Positions 36,753-45,837 of a stretch of 64,000 bases of DNA are shown piece by piece (within the stretch, counting starts at the first letter, position 1; every line of letters starts with the position of its first letter). The stretch comes from an uncultured Bacilli bacterium (GTDB taxonomy: Bacteria > Bacillota_I > Bacilli_A > RF39 > UBA660), in assembly GCA_934098435.1 (NCBI GenBank), contig CAKOOV010000003.1:1-64000 (forward strand), given 5' to 3'. The notes under the pieces are model-generated. The model was given only the letters and a program-made list of their open reading frames with translations. It was not told the DNA's origin and did not search any database. A program made the translations under genes and the position numbers.

Positions 36753-36816
36753 AAAATCACCCAATCAATATTGTATCATAAAATAAATAAAATACATACT
36801 AATAAATGGTGATTAT

Positions 36817-37902
36817 ATGAATAATATAAAAAGATATAATATATTTATATTACTATCAACATTATCTAGAAATATTCCTGAAGTATATAGTGCAGTATTA
36901 TTATACAAGATGAATTATTCTCTAAAAGATATTCTCTTATTTTTTACTGTTTTATATTTTATTGGAGCAATAACTAGTATCATAACTATATATACCATAA
37001 ATAAAATAAAAACAAAATATATCTTAATACTATCAAGCATAATATTTAGTCTAAGTTTTTATTATATGTCTATTATGTCAAAAACAACCAAAAGCCTTCT
37101 GATATTTAGTATCATTTATTCCATAGGTTCTTATACATATCATACCTTAAGACATTATTATGCCATAAAGGCATTAGAAGACAATAAGAAAGAAAATATT
37201 GGTAATATATTAATATTTACTAATATAGCTATAATATTATCATCTCTATTAGGAGGATATATTCAAAGTAAATTATCCACATTTGCATTAGCCATTTTTG
37301 TTGTAACATTATCTATAGTATCATTTATACCATTATTCAAATTTGAAGCAAGCATAGGTAAAGAAAAAATAAAATATCAAAAGATAGAAAAAAACAAATT
37401 AAAATTCTTTGCTTTAGAGCAGGCTAAAGTAATTAATCTCTCTCTAGAGCCATTATATTTATACCTATTTATAAATAGTAGGATAGAATATGTAGGTATA
37501 TTTAATACCATTATAGGTATTTCTTCATGTATATTTATCTATTTCTTTATAAGAAAAGTAAATGATAAAAAATATTTTAAATATCTAAATATAATATTTT
37601 GTCTATTTTTATTATTAAAATTAAATATATATAATAAATATCTAATCCTAATAATAGGCTTTTTTGAAGGATTAGGTACAAAAATGTTTGAAATAATATC
37701 AGCAGAAAATATCTATAACATAAATAAAAATACCAATATAAAAGGTTATATATTATTAGTGGAAATAATATTCTGTATAACAAGAAGTATCTATTGTTTA
37801 ATAGGATATTTCATAAATAACATAAAAATAATATTATACTTAACAATAGTATTAATCTTTTTTGTTGGATTTGTTAAAAGAGATAAAAATAAAGACTGTT
37901 AA
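36817..37902 (+). CDS. MFS-type transporter
   Basis: 361 aa with about 11 hydrophobic segments. A short basic loop after segment 2 (NKIKTKY) and the two-half layout suggest a major facilitator. The substrate is unknown. It is slightly short for a 12-helix MFS. Its start has GGTGAT. Confidence 0.65.
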   Translation: MNNIKRYNIFILLSTLSRNIPEVYSAVLLYKMNYSLKDILLFFTVLYFIGAITSIITIYTINKIKTKYILILSSIIFSLSFYYMSIMSKTTKSLLIFSIIYSIGSYTYHTLRHYYAIKALEDNKKENIGNILIFTNIAIILSSLLGGYIQSKLSTFALAIFVVTLSIVSFIPLFKFEASIGKEKIKYQKIEKNKLKFFALEQAKVINLSLEPLYLYLFINSRIEYVGIFNTIIGISSCIFIYFFIRKVNDKKYFKYLNIIFCLFLLLKLNIYNKYLILIIGFFEGLGTKMFEIISAENIYNINKNTNIKGYILLVEIIFCITRSIYCLIGYFINNIKIILYLTIVLIFFVGFVKRDKNKDC

Positions 37903-37977
37903 AAAATGTAAAATAAAACCTAAATATTGACTAAAACTTCTATTTAATATATAATTATTCTAGAAAGATGTGATTAT

Positions 37978-39144
37978 ATGAAAAGAAAGTTAATATTTAT
38001 TTTTATAATAATGAGTATGATATTTATTCCCAGTTATCAAGTAGAAGCTAAAACATTAAGACAATTACAAGAAGAACTTGATAAATTAGAAAAAGACTAT
38101 AATGAAAATAAAAATAAAAAGAAGCTTACTGAGTCTGAAATAAACACACTAAATTCTCAGATTAATAGTATTAATACTAATATTATTAATACTAAAAATG
38201 AAATACAAGTATCACAACAAGAAATAATAAATAACCAAAATGAAATAGAAGCAAAAAGTAAAGAAACAGATGAACTATTAAAATTTCTTCAAATATCACA
38301 AGGTGGAAATGTTTACTTAGAATATTTATTTGAAGCAGATTCATATACTGATTTTATATATAGATATTCAGTAGTATCACAACTTACTGGTCATAATAAT
38401 AAGATAATGGATGAATTAGAAAGATTAAATAAAGAGTTAGAGCAAAAGAAAAAAGACCTTGCCGAAAAACAAGCTACATTAGAAAAACAAAATAATGAAT
38501 ATAATGCCAAAGTAGTTAAATTAAGGGCAAATTTAAATACCATTGACCAAGATGGAGCTACTATTGAAGAAGATATCCGTGATAGTAGAAAAGTAATTAA
38601 TTATTATAAAAGTATAGGCTGTTCATTAGATCAATCTCTTGATGCATGTGTAAGTGTAGTATATGCCAGTGGTTGGAGATATCCACTAGCATATGGTACA
38701 GTATCATCAGTATATACTGGAAAAGCGCCAAGAACTGATTGGAGTGGAGAACACCATGGTATTGATTTATGGAATAGTGAAGTATATGGAATGCCAGTTT
38801 ATGCCGCTGCACCAGGAGAAGTTAGTGCGGCAAGATGGATAAGTGGCGGTGGCAATGCTGTCTATATATACCATAATGTAAATGGCCAGCAATATACTAG
38901 TGTATATATGCACTTATCCGGTATCGCAAATGGCATAAAGCAAGGAACAAAAGTTACTAGTGATACCATTATTGGTTATGCTGGAAATACTGGTGGAAAT
39001 TACGGTGCACACTTACATTTTGGCGTTGCACGTGGTTGGCGTCTTCCTGGTTGGGATTTTAATAACAATTCAATAAATCCAAACTCCAAAGAAGTATTAT
39101 ACTTTTCATCTGGCGAATATGGACCATATTTTTATAGAAAATAA
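37978..39144 (+). CDS. EnvC/PcsB-like M23 peptidase with coiled coil
   Basis: 388 aa. Signal peptide (1-24, ending VEAK), then two long coiled coils (about 25-105 and 135-195, KDYNENKNKKKLTESEIN, LEKQNNEYNAK), then an M23 peptidase domain (about 240-375) with the zinc-binding HHGIDLW and the HLHFGV motif. Such enzymes cut peptide cross-links or activate amidases at division. Both metal motifs are intact, so it is probably active. Terminator directly after the stop. Confidence 0.92.
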   Translation: MKRKLIFIFIIMSMIFIPSYQVEAKTLRQLQEELDKLEKDYNENKNKKKLTESEINTLNSQINSINTNIINTKNEIQVSQQEIINNQNEIEAKSKETDELLKFLQISQGGNVYLEYLFEADSYTDFIYRYSVVSQLTGHNNKIMDELERLNKELEQKKKDLAEKQATLEKQNNEYNAKVVKLRANLNTIDQDGATIEEDIRDSRKVINYYKSIGCSLDQSLDACVSVVYASGWRYPLAYGTVSSVYTGKAPRTDWSGEHHGIDLWNSEVYGMPVYAAAPGEVSAARWISGGGNAVYIYHNVNGQQYTSVYMHLSGIANGIKQGTKVTSDTIIGYAGNTGGNYGAHLHFGVARGWRLPGWDFNNNSINPNSKEVLYFSSGEYGPYFYRK

Positions 39145-39167
39145 AGGGCATTATAAGCCCTTTTTAA
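39143..39167 (+). terminator. Terminator after the M23 gene
   Basis: AAAGGGC (39143-39149), 7-base loop, GCCCTTT (39157-39163), then TT. Confidence 0.85.
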
Positions 39168-39179
39168 CTAGGAGGATTT

Positions 39180-41501
39180 ATGAAAGGCTTAACAAAATAC
39201 GAAGTAGAATATAGAAAAAACAATGGCTTATCAAATGAAGAAAAAATAAAATATACAAGAACAACTAAAGAAATAATATTATCAAACTGTATAACACTAT
39301 TTAATATTTTAAATATATCACTATTTATATTAGTATTAACAACAGGTTCAATACAAAACACATTATTTGTAGGAACAATAATATTTAATACAATAATAGC
39401 AATATATCAAGAATTAAAAGCTAAAAAAATACTAGATAATATTAAAGTAACTAAAAAAGATACAATAGTAGTTATAAGAGATGGAGAAAAACAAACTATC
39501 AAAAAAGAAGAATTAGTTCTTGATGATATCGTTTATATCTCGTCAGGAGATTCCGCCTTAACCGATTTAGAAGTACTAAAATCAAGTAGCCTAGAAGTAG
39601 ATGAAAGCATAATAACAGGAGAATCAGATGCCATAATAAAGAAAAAAGATGATAAAATAATGTCAGGATCAATAATTACTAGTGGTAGTGGTTATGCTAA
39701 AGTAATAAGTGTAGGAAAAAATAGTTATGCTAGCAATCTAATAAAAGAAGCATCTGAAGTAAATGATAATTCATCATACTTGCAAAGAACAATTAATACT
39801 ATCCTAAAAATAGTAACTATTCTAATTATCCCAGTAGGTATATTATTATTTATAAGTCAATACTTTCATAGTAATCAAACATATAGTGAAGCAATACTAT
39901 CTACCGTAGCGGGTGTTATTGGTATGATACCAGAAGGATTAGTATTATTAACATCAATAGCTTTAACCGCAGGTGTTATAAAAATGGCTAAGAAAAATGT
40001 TATCATTCAAAAATTACACGGTATTGAAGTATTATCATGTACTGATGTATTATGTTTAGATAAAACCGGAACCATAACCGATGGAACAATGTCAGTAGTG
40101 GATACCATCGTATTAGATAAAAGGGTAAATATAGATAATATTATTGCTAATATTAATACCGAAGAAGGAAATAATTCAACAGATATAGCTCTTAAAAATA
40201 AATATGGTATAAAAAAAGATTTAAACGTTACAGATAGAGTACCATTTAGTTCCGCTAAAAAATGTAGTATAACAGAAATAGATAACATAAAATATTATTT
40301 AGGAGCCCTAGAATATATAACTGATAAAGAAATAACTGATTATGAACAGCTTGATAAATATATAAAAAAAGGCTATAGAATAATAACATTAGCTAGAGAA
40401 AAAGAAAAAATAGAAGTATTAGCATTCATAATAATAAAAGATAATATAAGACCATCAGCAGGAGAAACATTAAAATACTTTAAAGAACAAGGCGTAGAAA
40501 TAAAAATAATATCCGGAGATAATCCAATTTCAGTATCAAATATATTAAGACAATTAGACTTTGAAGGATATGATAAATATATAGCAGGACCAGACTTACC
40601 AAAAGATTATGAAGAATTAGTAAAAGTAGCTCATGAAAAAGTAATCTTTGGACGAATGACACCAAAACAAAAACAAATGGTTATCAAAGCCTTAAAAGAA
40701 GATAATACCGTATCCATGATAGGGGATGGAGTCAACGATGTATTAGGATTAAAAGAAGCTGACTGTGGAATAGCTCTTCAAAGTGGCGTTAATGCCGCTA
40801 GAAGTGTATCTGAAGTAGTACTAACGACAAGTGATTTTTCAGTATTACCAGATATCGTAAATGAAGGTAGAAGAGTAGTAAATAATATTGAACGTGTAGC
40901 GGCAATGTATTTAATAAAAACCACATATTCATTTCTATTATCACTATTATCAATAGGATTAAAATATGAATATCCATTTTATCCAATTCAATTATCACTA
41001 ATAAGCTCAGTATGTGTAGGAATACCATCATTCTTCCTAGCGTTAGAACCAAACTATAACAAAGTAACCAAAGGTTTCTTATCTAAAGTATTTAGAAATG
41101 CTCTACCAAATGGAATGACAGTAGTAATAAACATCTTTATAATAATAATGTTTTGTACTGTTTTTCACAAAGATTTTGAAAATTATCGTTTAGTAGTAGT
41201 AGCACTAACAGGCTTTATAACATTAAGACAACTATATACAATATGTAAACCATTAAACCTATGGCGAAAAATACTATTAATATTTTGCATAATATCCTTT
41301 TTAGAACTATTAATTTTACTTCCAGACTTGTTTTTAGTTTCAAAATTTGGTATAGTAAGTATCATCTTTATTTCAGTTCTTGGATTTATAGATACTTATA
41401 TAATAGACTTCTTACAGGAAATATATGACAAAGTATTAATAAAAGTAAGGAGTATAAGAAATGAAATCAAAGAAAGAAAAGAAAGAAAAAAATATTCCTA
41501 G
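39180..41501 (+). CDS. Cation-transporting P-type ATPase (CtpE-like)
   Basis: 773 aa. Motifs in order: TGES (146-149, actuator), PEGL in the membrane (251-254), phosphorylation site DKTGT (Asp294), and GDGVNDVLGLKEAD in the P-domain. About eight membrane helices. The PEGLVLLTS helix with KLHGIEVLSCTDVLCLDKTGT resembles CtpE-like calcium-linked pumps, but ion specificity is not certain. SD AGGAGG. The C-terminal end is overlapped by a small ORF in another frame. Confidence 0.9.
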   Translation: MKGLTKYEVEYRKNNGLSNEEKIKYTRTTKEIILSNCITLFNILNISLFILVLTTGSIQNTLFVGTIIFNTIIAIYQELKAKKILDNIKVTKKDTIVVIRDGEKQTIKKEELVLDDIVYISSGDSALTDLEVLKSSSLEVDESIITGESDAIIKKKDDKIMSGSIITSGSGYAKVISVGKNSYASNLIKEASEVNDNSSYLQRTINTILKIVTILIIPVGILLFISQYFHSNQTYSEAILSTVAGVIGMIPEGLVLLTSIALTAGVIKMAKKNVIIQKLHGIEVLSCTDVLCLDKTGTITDGTMSVVDTIVLDKRVNIDNIIANINTEEGNNSTDIALKNKYGIKKDLNVTDRVPFSSAKKCSITEIDNIKYYLGALEYITDKEITDYEQLDKYIKKGYRIITLAREKEKIEVLAFIIIKDNIRPSAGETLKYFKEQGVEIKIISGDNPISVSNILRQLDFEGYDKYIAGPDLPKDYEELVKVAHEKVIFGRMTPKQKQMVIKALKEDNTVSMIGDGVNDVLGLKEADCGIALQSGVNAARSVSEVVLTTSDFSVLPDIVNEGRRVVNNIERVAAMYLIKTTYSFLLSLLSIGLKYEYPFYPIQLSLISSVCVGIPSFFLALEPNYNKVTKGFLSKVFRNALPNGMTVVINIFIIIMFCTVFHKDFENYRLVVVALTGFITLRQLYTICKPLNLWRKILLIFCIISFLELLILLPDLFLVSKFGIVSIIFISVLGFIDTYIIDFLQEIYDKVLIKVRSIRNEIKERKERKKYS

Positions 41502-41586
41502 AATAATATGGGTAACAGGCATATATCTAATACTAATAATAATACTGGTGCTTGTAGTTATCTATAAAGTAAAATACGAAAGGTAG
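41461..41586 (+). CDS. Small single-helix membrane protein before obgE
   Basis: 41 aa, behind AAGGAG 8 bases upstream. A Lys/Glu-rich start (MKSKKEKKEKN) precedes one hydrophobic helix (about 14-35) and a basic end. It overlaps the 3' end of the P-type ATPase gene by 41 bases and ends 7 bases before obgE, which fits a translationally coupled small gene. Confidence 0.65.
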   Translation: MKSKKEKKEKNIPRIIWVTGIYLILIIILVLVVIYKVKYER

Positions 41587-41593
41587 TGATAAC

Positions 41594-42865
41594 ATGTTTG
41601 TCGATGAAGTAGTAATAGACCTTCTAGCGGGAACAGGTGGTAATGGCTGTATGGCTTATCGAAGAGAAAAATATATCCCAATGGGAGGACCTTATGGCGG
41701 TAATGGTGGTAAAGGATCTGATATAATCTTTAAAGCCGATGAAGGATTAAAAACATTAATAGATTTACGTTATCAAAAAAAAATAAAAGGAAATAATGGA
41801 GAAAATGGTGAAGGTAAAAATAAAAATGGTAAAAATAGTGAAGATGTCATTGTAAAAGTTCCAATAGGAACTACCATTAAAGATGCCACTACTGGTGTAG
41901 TAATAGCAGATCTAACTAAAAACAACGAGCAGGCCATAATAGCCTATGGAGGCCGTGGCGGAAGAGGAAATGTAAGTCTTTCAACTAGAAGTAATCCATG
42001 CCCATCATATGCCGAAAATGGTGAACCTGGAGAAGAAAGAAGAGTATTAGTAGAACTTCGTATGATAGCGGATGTTGGATTAGTAGGTATGCCAAGCGTT
42101 GGAAAATCCACAATATTATCAATGATATCTAATGCCAATCCCAAAATAGCTAGTTATCACTTTACAACCTTATCTCCTAATTTGGGAGTAGTAAAAACTA
42201 AAGATAATACCTTTGTCGTAGCGGACCTTCCAGGATTAATCGAAGGAGCATCACAAGGAGCAGGTCTAGGCCATAAGTTCCTAAAACATATAGAAAGAAC
42301 TAAAATAATAGCTCATGTCATTGACATGGCTAGTGAAGAAGATAGAGATCCATATGAAGACTATGTAGCTATAAGAAAAGAACTAGAAGCATTCTCTCCT
42401 AAATTGTTAACAAAACCAGAAATAATTGTTGCTAACAAAATGGATGGAACAAATGCCAAAGAAAACCTAAAGAAGTTTAAAGAAAAAATAACAAATAAAG
42501 AAATATATGAAATAAGTGCTATAAGAAATGAAGGATTAGATAAAGTAATAGACAAGCTATCAAGTTTAACTAAAACAATAGAAAGAGAAGAGTTATTTAC
42601 TGATTCCATGCAAGAAAGTCATGTATTATATAAATTTAAAGAAGAAAAACCATTTACTATTGTAAAAGATAATGATACTTATACAATAAAAGGAGATATA
42701 GTCGAAAAACTATTTAGAATGACTAATTTTAATACCGAAGAAGCTTATGAAAGATTCTCAAACAAATTAAGAAAAATGGGTGTTGATGAAGAATTAGAAA
42801 AAGCAGGTATTAAAGAAGGAGATACAGTAAGAATACTAGATTTTGAATTTGAATGGACAAGATAA
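41594..42865 (+). CDS. obgE: GTPase ObgE
   Basis: 423 aa. The glycine-rich Obg fold (1-158, YGGNGGKGSD...) precedes the G domain with GMPSVGKST (G1), DLPGLIEGASQGAGLG (G3) and NKMD (G4), and a C-terminal OCT domain (about 350-423). Essential ribosome-associated GTPase. SD AGGTAGTGAT. Followed by a hairpin pair. Confidence 0.97.
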   Translation: MFVDEVVIDLLAGTGGNGCMAYRREKYIPMGGPYGGNGGKGSDIIFKADEGLKTLIDLRYQKKIKGNNGENGEGKNKNGKNSEDVIVKVPIGTTIKDATTGVVIADLTKNNEQAIIAYGGRGGRGNVSLSTRSNPCPSYAENGEPGEERRVLVELRMIADVGLVGMPSVGKSTILSMISNANPKIASYHFTTLSPNLGVVKTKDNTFVVADLPGLIEGASQGAGLGHKFLKHIERTKIIAHVIDMASEEDRDPYEDYVAIRKELEAFSPKLLTKPEIIVANKMDGTNAKENLKKFKEKITNKEIYEISAIRNEGLDKVIDKLSSLTKTIEREELFTDSMQESHVLYKFKEEKPFTIVKDNDTYTIKGDIVEKLFRMTNFNTEEAYERFSNKLRKMGVDEELEKAGIKEGDTVRILDFEFEWTR

Positions 42866-42872
42866 TATATAT

Positions 42873-42925
42873 CCTCTTAAGCCCATAGTCTTAAGAGGTA
42901 AAACGGAGCCTAAGGTCTCCGTTTT
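42873..42925 (+). repeat. Conserved-loop hairpin pair, site 3
   Basis: CCTCTTAA, loop GCCCATAGTC, TTAAGAGG (42873-42898), and AAAACGGA, loop GCCTAAGGTC, TCCGTTTT (42900-42925). Stems differ from other sites, but the loops follow GCC....GTC. Confidence 0.85.
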
Positions 42926-42936
42926 AATATATAATA

Positions 42937-42960
42937 AAAAAAGAGAACTTCTCTTTTTTA
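42937..42960. terminator. Bidirectional terminator between obgE and a minus-strand gene
   Basis: AAAAAAGAGA/TCTCTTTTTT (42937-42959), 3-base loop. Confidence 0.8.
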
Positions 42961-43176
42961 TTACTTATATCTTACAAGTTTAAAAGGATTATCATAAATA
43001 TCATAACCATCTCTACTAATCTTTTTCACAACATCTCTAAGAAAAATAGAATTATCAATCATATTATCGAGTTTAAGTTCAGTTAATACCAATTTATACA
43101 CTTTCATCCAAGATAAATTATCCTTATTATTATATCTAATCAAAGCATTTACCACTAGATTAATATTTTTATTCAT
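42961..43176 (-). CDS. Small protein of unknown function
   Basis: 71 aa from the ATG at 43176, which lies 9 bases after AAGGAG on the minus strand (a start at 43194 is in frame but precedes the SD). Predicted helical; rich in Asn/Lys/Leu, no motif recognised. SNI-rich ends such as NPFKLVRYK. Single-gene unit facing scpA. Confidence 0.6.
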   Translation of the reverse strand: MNKNINLVVNALIRYNNKDNLSWMKVYKLVLTELKLDNMIDNSIFLRDVVKKISRDGYDIYDNPFKLVRYK

Positions 43177-43330
43177 ACAATAATCTCCTTTCATTAATTA
43201 TAATATAAAAACTAATTATTTAATGTAACTAAATAGGTTACAAATACTATCATAGATACAATAAATAGTTAAATACAAATATTTACTTATTTCTTTTTAT
43301 TTGATATAATTAACAAGGATGGTGACTAAG

Positions 43331-44041
43331 ATGGATTACATAACAATAGATAACTTTGAAGGACCTTTAGATTTATTACTACATTTAGTAAAAGAATCTA
43401 ATATAGATATATTAGATATAAAAATAGAAGAAATAACAGACAAATACCTAACATATATCGAAACACAAAAAGATTTAAATATTAATATATCATCATCATA
43501 TTTAGTTTTAGCAGCAGAACTTATGTATCTAAAATCAAAATCATTATTACCTCAAAGTAAAAATAATGAAGAAGATAACGATGAAGAAATAACAAGAGAA
43601 AATTTAATTAACAAATTACTAGAATATAAAAAATATAAAGAAATAACACCAACATTTAAACACTTAGAAGAAGAAAGAAAAAAAATATATATAAAAGGTC
43701 CAGAAAAAGTAAGTAACTATACCGAAACAACAATTAATGGTGAAGGAACTGTTGAAGAACTAATGGAAGCATTCAAAAAGTTCTTAGAAAGAAAAGAATT
43801 AGAAAAACCAATGGAAACCACTATTACAACAAAAGAATACTCCGTTAAAGAAAGAAAGAAAAATATAAAAAATATTCTAAGAGAAAAGAAAAAAGTATCA
43901 TTAGAAGACCTAATAGAAGAATATAACAAGCCATATGTTGTTGTCACATTTTTATCTATCTTAGAGATGGTAAAAGAAAAAGAAGTAATAATAAATCAAG
44001 AAAATAACTTTGAAAAAATACTAATAGAATTGAGGAATTAA
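43331..44041 (+). CDS. scpA: Segregation and condensation protein A
   Basis: 236 aa from the ATG at 43331 (AAGGATGGTGA is the SD; ATG at 43319 lies within it). It starts YITIDNFEGPLDLLLHLVKE, the kleisin N-terminus, with a helical centre and the winged-helix end. It forms the condensin complex with SMC and ScpB. scpB starts 1 base after the stop. Confidence 0.95.
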   Translation: MDYITIDNFEGPLDLLLHLVKESNIDILDIKIEEITDKYLTYIETQKDLNINISSSYLVLAAELMYLKSKSLLPQSKNNEEDNDEEITRENLINKLLEYKKYKEITPTFKHLEEERKKIYIKGPEKVSNYTETTINGEGTVEELMEAFKKFLERKELEKPMETTITTKEYSVKERKKNIKNILREKKKVSLEDLIEEYNKPYVVVTFLSILEMVKEKEVIINQENNFEKILIELRN

Positions 44042-44042
44042 T

Positions 44043-44624
44043 ATGGAAGGAATAATAGAAGGACTATTATATGTCCAAGGAGACTTAGGATTAACTATAA
44101 AACAAATAGAAGATATCCTAGAAATAACCGAAGAAGAAGCAAAAAAACTAGTATTAAATTTAAAAAACTATTGTGAAGAAGATAATAGAGGGTTAAGAAT
44201 AAACTATCTAGGTAATACTATAAAACTAACCACTAAGGAAGAACATCAAAAATATTATCAAAAACTACTAGAAGATCCAACTTCTAGAAACTTATCAGAT
44301 TCAGCTTTAGAAGTATTAGCTATCATAGCATATAATGAACCAATTACTAGAGGAGATTTAGAAAAACTAAGAGGAGTAGATTCAACCTATGTATTAAGAA
44401 GATTACTAGCTAAAGGACTAATAAAAGAATGTGGAAAATCAGATCTACCAGGAAGACCAATATTATATAAAACTACTGATGATTTTTTAGATTATTTTGG
44501 ACTTGCCTCAATAAAAGACTTACCTAGTATTGAATTAACAGAAGCCGATAGTAGTCCTAAAGACTTATATACTTCTATATATAAGGAAGGAGATAACAAT
44601 GGAAGAGAGAATAATAACCAGTAA
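44043..44624 (+). CDS. scpB: Segregation and condensation protein B
   Basis: 193 aa, two winged-helix domains (LGLTIKQIEDILEI, LSDSALEVLAIIAYNEPITRGDLEKLRGVDS). Partner of ScpA. Its 3' end overlaps ruvB by 26 bases, so the two are coupled. Confidence 0.95.
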   Translation: MEGIIEGLLYVQGDLGLTIKQIEDILEITEEEAKKLVLNLKNYCEEDNRGLRINYLGNTIKLTTKEEHQKYYQKLLEDPTSRNLSDSALEVLAIIAYNEPITRGDLEKLRGVDSTYVLRRLLAKGLIKECGKSDLPGRPILYKTTDDFLDYFGLASIKDLPSIELTEADSSPKDLYTSIYKEGDNNGRENNNQ

Positions 44625-45585
44625 TTTATTAGATGAAGATAAAGAATTATCAATAAGACCAGAAACTCTTGACGAATATGTCGGTCAAAGTGAAATAAAA
44701 GAAAACCTAAGAGTATTTATAAAATCAGCTCTTATGAGAGAAGAAAGCTTAGATCATATATTATTATATGGACCTCCAGGATTAGGAAAAACAACTCTAG
44801 CATATATAATAGCTAATGAATTAGGAAGCAATATCAAAACTGCTAGTGGTCCTTCAATAGAAAAAACAGGAGATTTGGCAGCAATATTATCAAGCTTAGA
44901 AGAAGGTGACGTCTTATTCATAGACGAAATACATAGAATACCAAGATATATCGAAGAAGTACTATATCCCGCTATGGAAGATTACTATTTAGATATCATA
45001 GTAGGAACAGAAGGTTCATCAAGAAATATCAAGATAAATCTTCCCCATTTCACTTTAGTAGGGGCAACCACTAGAGCAGGTGATTTATCAAGCCCATTAA
45101 GAGATAGATTTGGTATAATATCAAAATTAAATTACTATACCGAAGAAGAATTATATAAAATAATAAAAAGAACATCAAAAGTATTAGATACACCAATTAC
45201 TGATGATGCCGCTCGTGAGCTTGCCAAGAGAAGTAGAGGTACACCAAGAATAGCCAATAGACTATTTAAAAGAGTAAGAGATTTTGCTTTAGTATACTCA
45301 GGTGGTATTATTAATGAAGAAATTCTAAATAGTTCATTAGATAGATTAAAAGTAGACAAAAGTGGTTTAGATGAAACAGATAGAATACTACTAACTGCTA
45401 TTATTGAAAGATTCGGTGGTGGACCAGTAGGTTTAGAAGCTCTAGCTTCCTCTATTGGAGAAGAATCATCTACTATAGAAGATGTCTATGAACCATATTT
45501 ATTAAAAGAAGGTTATATAAAGAGAACACCTAGAGGTAGAGTAGTAACAGATAAAACATATGACTATTTAAAAATAGAAAAATAA
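44599..45585 (+). CDS. ruvB: Holliday junction helicase RuvB
   Basis: 328 aa. Walker A GPPGLGKTT (58-66), Walker B FIDEIHR, sensor GATTRAGDLSSPLRDRFG and a C-terminal winged helix (RTPRGRV). Drives branch migration. The usual ruvA partner is not next to it. SD AAGGAAGGAG inside the end of scpB. Followed by a hairpin pair. Confidence 0.97.
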   Translation: MEERIITSNLLDEDKELSIRPETLDEYVGQSEIKENLRVFIKSALMREESLDHILLYGPPGLGKTTLAYIIANELGSNIKTASGPSIEKTGDLAAILSSLEEGDVLFIDEIHRIPRYIEEVLYPAMEDYYLDIIVGTEGSSRNIKINLPHFTLVGATTRAGDLSSPLRDRFGIISKLNYYTEEELYKIIKRTSKVLDTPITDDAARELAKRSRGTPRIANRLFKRVRDFALVYSGGIINEEILNSSLDRLKVDKSGLDETDRILLTAIIERFGGGPVGLEALASSIGEESSTIEDVYEPYLLKEGYIKRTPRGRVVTDKTYDYLKIEK

Positions 45586-45592
45586 AATATAT

Positions 45593-45646
45593 CCCCTTAA
45601 GCCTAAGGTCTTAAGGGGTATTTCAAAGCCTAAGGTCTTTGAAATA
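45593..45646 (+). repeat. Conserved-loop hairpin pair, site 4
   Basis: CCCCTTAA, loop GCCTAAGGTC, TTAAGGGG (45593-45618), and TATTTCAAA, loop GCCTAAGGTC, TTTGAAATA (45619-45646). Both loops have the exact consensus; the stems are unrelated but fully paired. This is the cleanest example in the window. Confidence 0.9.
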
Positions 45647-45702
45647 ACAATTATTCTTTTGTATGAATATTATTGAAAAATATTAAAATTAATATAAAAC
45701 TA

Positions 45703-45731
45703 TTGACAAATAAATTTTAATATAATATATT
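45703..45731 (+). promoter_or_regulatory. Promoter of the ABC trio
   Basis: TTGACA (45703-45708), 17-base spacer, TATATT (45726-45731). Confidence 0.7.
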
Positions 45732-45737
45732 TATTAT

Positions 45738-45837
45738 GACATTTGCGAAGAAAAAACCATATATTTAATAGCCCGATGAAACTACATATTTAAAATATGT
45801 GGCTTTTTTGCGTTGTCAGAAAGGATGTGATATAAAA
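45738..45837 (+). promoter_or_regulatory. Attenuator leader of the ABC trio (riboswitch-like)
   Basis: A terminator stem pairs 45782-45790 (CTACATATT) with 45794-45802 and is followed by C and six T. Upstream, CCATATATTT (45757-45766) can pair with AAATATGTGG (45793-45802) over 10 pairs with one G-T, which would destroy the terminator stem. Two mutually exclusive structures are therefore possible. The 5' part (about 45740-45757 and 45770-45781) has no aptamer I recognise. Confidence 0.65.

Noticed and set aside
45593..45646. Ordinary Rho-independent terminators
   Set aside because: The stems are not followed by a T-run, the loops are conserved across sites, and they come in pairs.
45738..45837. 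Known riboswitch class (preQ1, guanidine, fluoride, purine)
   Set aside because: I tried the consensus features of these classes by eye and none fits; left as an unassigned leader.
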